A stretch of DNA of 64,000 nt from Patiria miniata (Eukaryota; Echinodermata; Asteroidea; Valvatida; Asterinidae): positions 1,946,109-2,010,108 of the forward strand of contig NW_024037056.1 in NCBI RefSeq assembly GCF_015706575.1. Reading direction: 5' to 3'. Below are positions 1-10,049 of the stretch, piece by piece; the stretch's first letter is position 1, and each line of letters begins with the position of its first letter. The position numbers were made by a program, and so were the translations under genes. The notes beneath the pieces are model-generated. The model saw only the letters and a list, made by a program, of their open reading frames with translations, was not told the origin of the DNA and ran no database searches.

Positions 1-3000
1 TCTGATATTGAAATTATGGGGTTTCTTTAACTGGTACCCGTGTTTTTTTTTCAGTCGGGTACCCAATTTCCCTACTACCCGTAAATGCACACCCTTAAAG
101 AGAGGCGCACGAGCTGATGTCTAGTCCACTTTCTGAGATTCTGCGAGACTTACCGCACTTTCCCTTGATGACCCAGGGCCGAGTCTCTCAAAGACGCTGG
201 GTCGTCGACTCTCCGACGAGTCCGGGGCTGCCTTTGTGTTATCCACTGTCACTTTGCGTCGCATTACACGGAGTAACCTTTCAAACACAGAACACAATGA
301 TGGTCACTTTAGTCAACAATTTGAAATTTTGGCAAGAATGAAATATGATAAATATGAGCTACTGTTTTTTCTCACCTTATCAAATAAGACTTTTTGCTAT
401 TTCAACTGCACGTGTGCACTTCATAATTCAACAATTTTAGTCATGAGACAAACAGCTTGCCACAAGCATGCAAAATCATAGCGATTAGCGGGTGCCAACA
501 AAATCAAAGACAAATTCTTGTTTTGATGTTCTAAATTTGTTATTATTTGTTTACGAGAACTTTACGAGATTAGTAATTACTAGCCATCAAACTTTAATAA
601 ATCGAACATTTTATTCCAGAATATCAACCTTGTTCCTAAGTTATCTGCCTTTTTATTAAACAAAAACGAAATCAAGGGGTTTGGTCAACTCGGCCCTAAT
701 TCCAACGTGCATTAAAATGATAGAATTAGGCGGCCTACTACTGCAACACAATTCCACAAAGAAAAGAAAACACATTTCTAACACAGTAGGCCTAACTCAC
801 TATTATTGGCAGACTGCGCAGCACCAGAACCGTCTTTGGAATTTCGACTAGATCTTCTCCTCCATTAAGGTGTGCTTATCGGCCATTTTACCATAAGATA
901 TGGACACGTAAATTCGAAGTGAAACTGAAAACAGAACGTCGGAAAAATGCGGCACAGCCAGGAACCGAATTTACCGAGATTGTTTGTGTCGCATGAGGGC
1001 GCTATTACTCAACACTGGACGCAGCGCGCGCGCGCTCGAGTACGAGCCAAGTTCGCGTAGTTCTTGTTTTCAGTTGTTTGGCGCCCTACTCAAATAAAAG
1101 GAAAAGTGTACAATAACCACTGGTAAACCTAGAATTTTGTCGCTTTTTTCAGACAAAAAGCCATTATTATTCTATTTTTCCCTGCAAGATTCCGTGTAGA
1201 TTACACATAAAAAGCTAAAATTTGGTGGTTGGAGCTTTCCAAAAATTTAATGACTTCGCCGCAAAATTTAACGAACACAATTTCTGTAAGCTGTTACTCA
1301 GTTGCAAGTAATTGCATCCTCAACAGAGCAACTTATCTCTGTCTTTAAGTAAAGTCGAGTGTTTTTTAGCGAGTTAAATTCAATCCAGTGTCTTGTATCC
1401 CCCACCCATCCCAAATACAGGCAGAACCAGTCCCCCCCCCCCCCCCCGAGGGCTGGGGGGGGGGGGGGGATTTAGAAGATGACCACTTATCTGTAGAGTC
1501 AGTGGCGCATTGGGGGGGGGGGGGGCGTTCCCCCAGGTGCCCCCCCCCCCACCAAAATACTAATAGTGCTCCTTTTCCTTCCCCAACCAAAAAGTTTTTT
1601 TTGTAAGTTGTATTTTTTTTTCAGTTAGCCAAAGGCTTACTGTTTATACAATTGCTTATGTCAATGGATATAGCGAGTCATTATGGGGCCCAGCTAGGGA
1701 AAAACTGCAATAGGACATTTGCTATTAACATGAATACAAATAACTATACAAAGAAAACACACATGTAATTGCAAATATTTTGAGATCAATTTCTCAAATG
1801 AAGATTTTATTTCATAGCAGAGTGATATATTAGCCCTAAATGACAGCAATTCCAAATGAACTTAAGCTTACATGACGATTATTTATAGCGAAGGGTTTAA
1901 AACACAAGCATTCACGTACCACTGGGCCATCATTTTTTAAATCCTTTCTTAATATAATAAATACATGATGAAAATTGCGTTCATCAAAACGTCAATAAAT
2001 CCTCAAATGTATGCTGAATTGTATATTACGGACCACAAGGCTATACAATGTACAACTATGCAGATTTAAAATCATGGTGCACATTGAATGTTATTTTTGG
2101 CTCAAAGCTTCGTCCAACTGTTGGGAGTCCAACTGTATATCATATAATTGGACAGTATTTCACATGCTGCGTTGACGTGATTCTAACGCGATTCTACCGC
2201 GATAGGTCAATTCCGATAGCTTCATGGTACATCGAGCAGTTAGAGGTAGTATTGCTCAAAGCAATTGAATGAAGAGTTGATTCACTAACGCATGTATATA
2301 TTTTGGCCGCGCAGATATTAAACTACAGCAATTAGAAGATAACATACCAATGACAATTGTAGAACAGTGGAACGTCGCTACACCAAACACCGTTATACCG
2401 AACATCGTCCTTGGCTCCTGATTTTTGTGTACAAAACGCACCCAACATTATGGTTGAAAAATGTCCACAGAAGAGCGACAAGTGGTTATTATTTCCTCAA
2501 GGAATAGGAGGGGAAAGCCACCAGTTGGTGTAGGTAGTAAATTAAAAAACTGCGCAATTACATAATTCAATAGTCGGCACGTGTTCAAAGTCGTCTTTCA
2601 GTAACTACCAGGGCGTGCAAGCTAAAGTTCTGAAGGGTACTATTTGTACGTCATAACCAGAGTGCAGCACCAGCAGCTTAAAATCGCCATACCCAACGAT
2701 CGCTATTACGAACAATTTTTGTTGATCCGGTGATGTTCGTTATAGAGGCGTTCCACTGTACAACTGAAACCCAATAGACACAAATTTTCATGATTTACAA
2801 TTTCTACTGAAACGAAAACAACAATCCAACCTCGCTTGCCGAACGATCATCAGCATTTACCAGCTGGTTTCATACACTTCTTTGTCTATGATGTCTTAAT
2901 TATTCACAGAAATGTACTCTGATTATGAGGGGGTAAAAATTTATCAATAAATAGCATATTTAAGATACGGTCTGGATTCGGAAGGAAACAAAAAAGGCTT

Positions 3001-3440
3001 TTCACAGTTTTGCTGCAGGACATCGGACAATTTCCAGTAATTAGGTGACAAAATACCACCTACCCACTTTCAAATCAAAATACAAGTGTTTAGTATACAC
3101 AAATACAATTTATGTTGAGAAAGGGGTGGTGGATTCGTGGGTTAATTTGTATATTACATCGCATATTACATGTCTAATCCAAGTTTTATTCTGTGTCACC
3201 TAACCATTCGGAGATGCTGTAGCTCTTTAATAGATATGACTGCAACAGAGAAAGAAAGAGAGAAACACCATAGCATTAGATATGATATCTGGTTGACAAC
3301 AAAACTCTAAAAAAAATGCACCTTTAACCCCAACTCCCTAGCATGATTTACTAGGAGCCATACCCATCCTGGTAATTCCAACACCATATGTGATGCAATC
3401 AAGCTAAATGAGTCATTTGTCGACCCCGGTCCAAATTTTT
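1..3440. other. Intergenic DNA, no gene recognised
   Basis: No open frame here resembles a known protein and I see no convincing exon. A CpG-rich patch with alternating GC lies near 1020-1040. Long C and G tracts that could pair with one another lie at 1435-1470 and 1512-1526. An imperfect inverted repeat pairs about 3381-3425 with 3608-3646. The stretch could be 3' flank of TPT1 or flank of a gene beyond the left edge. Confidence 0.5.
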
Positions 3441-3446
3441 TTTATT
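3441..3446 (-). promoter_or_regulatory. Candidate polyadenylation signal of TPT1
   Basis: Reading the minus strand, AATAAA occurs about 530 bases beyond the TPT1 stop codon. It is the first canonical hexamer I noticed in that direction, so it is a plausible end of the transcript, but the motif is common in AT-rich DNA. Confidence 0.3.
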
Positions 3447-3974
3447 ACAGATTTGAAAAGAGCACAATCTCAGCATTACTGCTTTGAAAACTGCATGCTG
3501 ATACCATCTTTAGTTCACAAATTATGGAAGTCGGAACACCAAGAGATGTGATGAAGTGATGTGATGAAGCGGCCCTATTTTGGCCTGTATCTCCAAATGA
3601 AAATTCCCGACAAACGACTCGTGTAGCTTGATCGCATCACATATGGGAAACGGCACACACATATTTCTGACTTTGATTCTGGAGGTGTGCCAACCCAATG
3701 TAAAAAAGACCGTCAGTTTGGGGATACTGTACCCATCCTGATAGATTCCAACGAAACATGCCGTTGGGGTTTTAGTGTTCAGGAATCCCCAACACACGTA
3801 ATCACGGTAAAATTGTGCGAGTATAAAAATCATCCATAAATTTCATGAATTTGTTAACCCCCCCCCCCCCCACCCACTCGATCTCAAAACCTATTTGTGA
3901 AGCCTTCTGAGTCCTCGATACTCACATTCTTTTCTGGTCTGAAGCAGTGCGTGGAGAATATCCCCATCATGGCA

Positions 3975-6900
3975 TCAAAGCTTCTGTTCCAAACAGCCGT
4001 GCTTGAAAACCACCATATACGGGGCATCTGTGTCTTCTCGGTAATTCAACAAACAGATCATGGGGTACGGCTGCGTCGTCAGATCAACGAACAACTCCTC
4101 GGCTACGTACTGCTCAAATTCGGCAAACTTCTTCTTATCCGGGAAAACGTTGGTGAGCATGTATTTCTGGATTTTGGCCTGGAGTTCCTTCTTCTGATCT
4201 TCTGGGAAGTCCAGCCTGTGAGAAGGAAAAAACCTTTGCAGTTACTAATTCTACAGACAATATTTAAAGCCAGAGTCCATCATTTGCAGCTATCCAAAAA
4301 AAATAACTGGCGTATTTATTGTTGAAAAACATACTTGGTTGAGAGATAGTAAGGGGACTAAACTCCCTGTGAAATTATTCTTTCTGGCAAGCTGTCATTT
4401 TGAAGAAATCAACAATAGAAGGCCTTTCCAACGGTGCGTCTTAAGAAGCACCGTTGGAAATTTCCATTAGTAGTTCGTTTTCTTCAATAGGAAGTGTGTG
4501 CAAGCGTTGGCACGATGCACACGGACGCGCGGCTCAGTGAGAACGTGTCTCCGACGCTGAATTCAGCCCCAATTCAAAACATGGGTCAGCAACATTTGAT
4601 TTGAAATCGAGATCCTAGAATGTTTGTTTTTCTCGAAATATACAGCTGAAGCTGAGCTGAAACTTCATCAGGTTAGCTGTTCAGCACCCTTCTTTAGAAT
4701 TTGAGCACTATTGTTGCTTCAAACCAACAAAACGAGTATAAATGGATACTGGCATTAGCTCGGGAGTAACGGTAGGGGAGTAGGCCTAGTGGTTAGGGTT
4801 TGTGACTCATGATCAGAGGGCCAGGGGTTCGAAGCCAGCTGCTGGCCACATGTTGTGTCCTTGGGCAAGCCACTTCACCCCCACTTGCCTCTCTCCACCC
4901 AGGAGTATAAATGGGTACCGGCATTAGCTGGGGAGAAACGGTGGGGGAGTAGGCCTAGTGGTTAGGTTCATGACTCATGATCAGAGGGGAAGGTGTTTGA
5001 ATGCAACTGCTGGCCATATGCTGTGTCCTTGGGCAAGCCACTTCACCCCCACTTGCCTCTCTCCACCCAGGAGTATAAATGGGTACCGGCATTAGCTGGT
5101 GAGTAACGGTGGGGGAGTAGGCCTAGTGGTTAGGGTTTGTGACTCATGATCAGAGGGCCAGGGGTTCGAATCCAACTGCTGGCCATATGCTGTGTCCTTG
5201 GGCAAGCCACTTCACCCCCACTTGCCTCTCTCCACCCAGGAGTATAAATGGGTACCGGCATTAGCTGGGGAGTAACGGTAGGGGAGTGTGGCCTAGTGGT
5301 TAGGGTTTGTGACTCATGATCAGAGGATCAGGGGTCCGAATACAGCTGCTGGCCACATGTTGTGTCCTTGGGCAAGCTGCTTCACCTCCACTTGTGTGAA
5401 TGGGTACCAGCAGCAGCTGGGGAGTAGGCCCCTAACTTAAAGCCGAAAAGCCAGTGAAGCCTCCTAAGATACTCTCTATCGAAAGGTTTGCAGCATGTAT
5501 AACCGTACATTTTGTGTTCACAAAAAGGCAAATTTTCACTCACGTCTTCAGGTAGTTCTTTAGGTATGTGAGATATTCTTTCTTGGAAAAGGGATTGTCT
5601 AGTTTCTTGAGTCGACAGGCAAGGACGAAGTCTGGTCCCCGCGTGCTTCCGTCCTCGGCGCCTTCTTCGGCTTCTTCTGCTGAGGCATTGGCACCGGTAT
5701 TCACTGCACTGCTGTCAAATTTTTCGGTGACAGTCTACAGCAGCAACAACAAAAATGACAACAGTTTGATCAACAAGTTCAGTATATAGCGCATCCCAAA
5801 ATACCCGTTTGGCGAAACTCTAGCGTCGGCACGAAAACACGCACCGCCATTATTTTTATACCATTTTAAAGCTTGGAATCTTTACTTTATCCCTGGCAAA
5901 TATTGGCTTGATATTTAACCCTACCCCCCCCCCCCCCCCCCCCCCCCAGGCATGTTTGCAAGGATGTAACCTCAATCCTGCAAAATCCTCCAACTGCCTT
6001 CATGTAAAAATAGCATGTAACCACAAAATCCTCCGTTATTTCTTGAGTGTGGTCCTTGGAGGGGTGACCATTGCCTCAATCCTGCAAAATCCTCCGGCAA
6101 TCACTGTCAATATGTTGAGGCAGAGACAGTGACATCCTGGAGCAGTGCGGAGGATACCAAATATAATCAAGGTCTAAATTTATGCACACTAGGCATAAAC
6201 AACACAAGGTCCGCCCAAGACCTTGACACAGTGGATCCTCCGAAATCAGCAACACAATTTTGCCATGTAGCCTCATCCTGCAAATTCCTCCAATTTGCAA
6301 AGAGGATTTTGGAGGATTTGGGATGGTTAGGGATAAAGAGTATAAAAATACAGTTGATTTTTTAAATATTAAAAACACACTGAACTTAAAAAATATGGTG
6401 AATTATTTTAAGGTATCAAAAAGAAAAGCAAACACAGAAAATGTAACCCTAATCCTTTGGGGTCTTTTGGCTAGGAACCATCCTCAATCCTGCAAAATCC
6501 TCCAATTGCTACCATGTAACAATAATTGGATTCAGCCTCAACTCTCCAAAATCATCCGTTATTTCTTGAATTTGTTCAGTGGAGGGGCGACCAACCCTAA
6601 CCCACCTCACTCCTCCAAAATCCTCCTGGCGGTTTTGGAGGATTCTAGAGGATTGAGGATGAATGGTGATTGAATCAAATGAGGATTCTGGAGGATTGAG
6701 GATGAATGGTGATTGAAGCACATGAGGATTTTGGAGGATTGAGGATGAATGGTGAATGAAGCACAAGAGGATTTGGGAGGATTGAGGATGAATGCATTTT
6801 GAGGCAGGACTGTCTGATGATTTTGAAGGATGTGGCGTTGGTTATCCTTCATTTAAACACGAGTGCAAAGTTTTGGGATGAGGAGGATTTTGGAGGATTG

Positions 6901-8360
6901 AGGATGAATGCATTTTGAGGCAGGACTGTCTGACAATTTTGAAAAATTTAGGCGGAGTTGAAAAATTTTGGAGGATTTTGGAGGATTGAGGATGGTTGTA
7001 AGCAACAAGGGCCTAGGGGGTTAGGGTTAACAGTCACTCAATCGATTGAGGCAGTGGCGAAGACATTTCAGAAGCAGCACGGATGATATCGAGCGGATGA
7101 TATCGACCATAACACAGGGTTCAGTCATGCGTGACTCAACACAAACAATGCTGGGTACAGCCTACAAACTCGACACAATTCATCCTCTTAAATCAAACGA
7201 CACTTTTGCTACTTTTGGACCTACTTTTCCATCCACTTCATAAATGACGTCGTCTATCAATGTGAACTTGTTGACATCAGTAAACAGCTCCTTGTGGTCA
7301 TCAGCTATCAACAACAAAAATATAAGCAGAATGAAAAAGAATTAATACAAAAAAAGGTATAATATTCTGTTTGGCAATGTTCAATGTACAGAAATATGAC
7401 TGCTACAAGAAAAGTTAAATTATTGTCACATTCAGCGCGCAATAGTGCTGTGCATCGGGTCGGGTTGGCCAGGCCAAACCGACCCGAAACATTACAGATA
7501 TAAACCAAATTCCATCCGAAACAGATCTGAACTCCCTAAAACCGACCCGAACTGACCCAAAAATAGTTCCAGGAAAACCGCACCGAACCAACCCGAACCC
7601 GAAACGACTAAACAAAACATGAATATCTGGCTTGGGCAACTATGTGCGCACTTTTTGTGCCTGATCTAAAGTGCGTGGCGTAAAAACCTTCATCTCTCCG
7701 TAACTGAATCAAATGAATGGGAGTTGCGTTTGCGTATCAAAATTTCAACATGAAATTTCACGAAAATTAAACATCTGAAAAAGGCAGCACTTTCTGATTA
7801 GCCTATAAACAGATAAAGAGCGTGAGTATGCTTCTACATGTTGTTCTAAAGCAAAAATATACTACAAACTCAGCCTAAATGTGAAAATCAAAATTTGACA
7901 AAGTTCAACATGTTTTTTGTACATGGTCATGGTGGAAGTGTGGCCTTTTAGTTTTAATATTTACGGAGGTAGGCCTAGACTAGTCACGCTAGTCCAGTAA
8001 ACTTGGCCACATTTATGGGGCTACCAAAGAACTTAAGAAGTGGCGTCTGGATATTACATTCTTTCCCCAGTGAGCTTAATTTTGTGGCAAGAGGGCTGGG
8101 TTTTGATTGATGAACGGAGCTTGTAAAAAATGGTTCAGGTAGAAGAATCCTAAACAACATGATCCTACAACAAGTACAACATACACAGACATGACAAAAA
8201 TGACAGCGATTCAACAAAAATCCAACCATGACGTAGGCCTATTATTTCTCGATTTTAAACAAACTTTAAGAGTTCTCACAACAACCATAGCCATAATAAC
8301 GGGAAGTCCAATACCATTTAAAAAATATTTACCAAAGTTTTTGTCCAAGAAGACTAGCAT
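3975..8360 (-). CDS. TPT1: Translationally controlled tumor protein (TCTP), four coding exons
   Basis: Coding exons on the minus strand: 8333-8360, 7225-7304, 5544-5734, 3975-4215. Phases agree at every junction and predict 179 residues; the family is usually about 172. TCTP is an abundant cytosolic calcium- and tubulin-binding growth factor-like protein with anti-apoptotic roles. The start reads MLVFLD, matching the family MIIY-x-D opening. Exon 2 carries DDVIYEVDGK. Exon 3 has the ANASAEEAEEG segment matching the first TCTP signature, then the helical hairpin region. The last exon has LLNYREDTDAPYMVVFKHG, matching the conserved LLDYRED...PYM-FFKDG end. It is divergent: the usual G-E in the second signature is D-L. 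The short first exon is the least certain; its donor GTAAAT and phase 1 fit. A pyrimidine run at 8421-8436 (minus strand) could be a 5'TOP tract, as expected for TCTP mRNA. Confidence 0.85.
4251..4735 (+). repeat. Interspersed hairpin-type repeat, copy left of TPT1 exon 3
   Basis: This segment is matched in inverted orientation by 8848-9360. Shared blocks include a stretch around ggactaaactccctgtgaaa, a pair of complementary CCAACGGTG motifs, and the aacttcatcaggttagctg region. It lies in TPT1 intron 3, just upstream (in gene direction) of the last exon. The pattern suggests a non-autonomous DNA transposon family. Related sequence is seen near 11590-11850, 17040-17270, 42110-42420 and 56510-56900. 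Confidence 0.7.
4734..5428 (+). repeat. Tandem array of a tRNA-derived SINE, four units plus a partial
   Basis: Units begin with gagtataaatgg at 4734, 4903, 5071 and 5240, a period of 168-169 bases. Each holds an A-box-like GGCCTAGTGGTTAGGG and a B-box-like GGTTCGAATCC, the internal RNA polymerase III promoter of tRNA-derived SINEs, followed by a conserved body (ccttgggcaagccacttcac). The last unit is truncated near 5428. The array sits in TPT1 intron 3. A single copy in opposite orientation lies at about 46240-46500. SINEs are normally dispersed, so a tandem array implies later local duplication. Confidence 0.85.
5915..7030. mobile_element. TTAA-flanked MITE with internal minisatellite (ggaggatt family)
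   Basis: The element starts TTAACCCTAcccc at 5915 and ends tagggTTAA at 7030, giving short inverted ends flanked by TTAA, the target of piggyBac-type transposases. The left half has repeated cctcaatcctgcaaaatcctcc blocks. The right half has their complements, and about 6630-6990 holds a tandem array of aggattttggaggattgagg-like units. A 32-base C tract lies near the left end. It occupies TPT1 intron 2. A shorter relative is at 22929-23306. Confidence 0.65.
7441..7690 (+). repeat. Repeat rich in gacccgaac, copy 1
   Basis: Degenerate tandem gaccCGAAcc units are followed by gaatatctggcttgggcaac and a body that recurs at 9665-9850 in the same orientation. It lies in TPT1 intron 1. No coding signature was seen; I regard it as an interspersed repeat with a simple-sequence end. 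Confidence 0.6.
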
Positions 8361-8847
8361 TTTGAAGGATTTTGCGGATTACTTCCACCGGCGAAAATAC
8401 CCTCCAACGTTAGATATCACGGGGATAAAAAGGGCCTATTATTTTTTGTGTTATAGGAAATGAGTCAGCTTCCCAGACGTCACAGCATATGTTCAGTGCA
8501 GTCCTGTGAGTAAGGGAGCCAGTCCAGCGCGATTGCGACATCGCCATTACACATCCGTGACGTCAGTGCGCGTTTATGAAATCCTGGCTTCATTTCGACT
8601 TTGGGCCCCAGCTTAAGTTCCCAAAAGAATCCCATTTGAAAAGGCTTCGCCCAAATGTTACTCACCTGTGTAAATACAATAACCCTCTGTACTGATGACG
8701 TCACACTTTGTTTACATATGCATTTTCCTATGGAGCCAGTGGGTTTAAACAGTTCTCATTGATGACTTGATGACAAAGAAACTTTTCAGTAACATTCTTG
8801 GAATTGTAATCTCTTAGGTACAAGTCCATCATTTGTAATTTGTGCAT

Positions 8848-9360
8848 TTTGTTCGTTTGAAGCAACAAAAGTGCTCAAAATCTACAGAAGGGTGCTGAAC
8901 AACTAACCTGATGAAGTTCCAGCTCAGCTTCAGCTGTATATTTCGAGAAAAACAACATTCTAGGATCTCGATTTCAAATTAAAAGTTGCTGAATCATGTT
9001 ATGAATTGGGCCTGAATTCAGCGTCCGAGACCGATTGTCGATTGCAGCTACGCGATGTCGCACACCTATCCGAGGAATTATAGCAACCACGCATGCGTGT
9101 GCATCGTGTCAACGCTTGCGCGCACTTCGCCGAATTAAAAAACGAGCTAATAACGGAAATTTCCAACAGTGTTTCTTAAGACTCACCGTTGGAAAGGCCT
9201 TCTTTCGTTGATTTCTTTAAAATGACGGCTTGCCAGAAAGAATAATTTCACAGAGAGTTTAGTCCCCTTACTATCTTTCAACCAAGTATGTTTTTCAACA
9301 GTAATTACGCCAGTTTCTTTTTGGATAGCTGCAAATGATGGACTCTGGCTTTAAGTCTGG
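8848..9360 (-). repeat. Interspersed hairpin-type repeat, inverted partner of 4251-4735
   Basis: Reverse-complement match to 4251-4735 with the same order of blocks. Together the two copies bracket the first three coding exons of TPT1 in inverted orientation with about 4.1 kb between them. Scattered substitutions and small indels show that the copies are old. Confidence 0.7.
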
Positions 9361-9496
9361 AATTGTTTTGTTTTCCTTAATGTTCATGTATGTTGTTTTG
9401 GGTCATATTTGTTTGTAAGATTTGTCCTGGTCGAATAAATAATAATAATAATTCATTACATATAAGGAGACACTAGTCAGTTTTAGGATGTGATTA

Positions 9497-9502
9497 TTTA
9501 TT
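9497..9502 (-). promoter_or_regulatory. Candidate polyadenylation signal of RBMX2
   Basis: AATAAA on the minus strand about 550 bases past the RBMX2 stop codon. It is plausible as the transcript end, but the intervening DNA contains a repeat, so the true end could be nearer. Confidence 0.3.
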
Positions 9503-9664
9503 TCTTCCAATCGAAAGCATCTAAACTAAATAATCATTTCAATTCATTTCTTCCAAGATGCTAGCTCCAACAGATGATCTAAGTAACAGTTTGGATCGAC
9601 TCATTATAATTCCAAATATTACCAGGCCGTATTGGGGAAAGGTGTGAGTTCAACCCCCCTCCCC

Positions 9665-10030
9665 CTACCACCTACCCCCACACCCGACCCGACCTGACAA
9701 AAACCATGCAAAGTCCGACTCGAACTGACCCGAAACCGAACCAAAACTGAATATCTAGGTTCGGCAACTGTGTAAACTTTTGTGCCTCAAGTTACCCAAA
9801 TCGCGTGAAAATTGTCGTCTCTCAGTAAAGAAGCATACCGTTTGGTACAGTGAAGGCTCCTAGACCCCAAACCACATGCACATTTGCTCGGTGGGTTGAC
9901 GTTTGTCGTATCGGCCAGGCACAGTAATTTTACAATAATATTGCACTGCGCAAAATTTCCGAACTGTTTCGGTTTCGGGTCGGGTCAGTTTCGGTTTTGG
10001 GTAGGGTTTGCACAACATTAGCCTGATCAC
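9665..10030. repeat. Repeat rich in gacccgaac, copy 2
   Basis: Two facing gacccgaaac-type blocks (about 9680-9755 and 9960-10015) surround the body shared with 7441-7690. It lies directly after the RBMX2 stop codon and would form part of its 3' untranslated region if the distal polyadenylation signal is used. Confidence 0.55.
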
Positions 10031-10049
10031 CATTTTTCTTTTGGTCCTG

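Noticed and set aside
3381..3646. Imperfect inverted repeat near the TPT1 3' end
   Set aside because: Short and diverged, with no clear ends or target duplication; too weak to name as an element.
8480..8704. Candidate alternative first exon of TPT1 with a good donor (GTGAGT near 8664)
   Set aside because: The frame before the donor (RVIVFTQ) ends in phase 0, which does not fit exon 2, and it lacks the TCTP N-terminus; 8333-8360 fits both.
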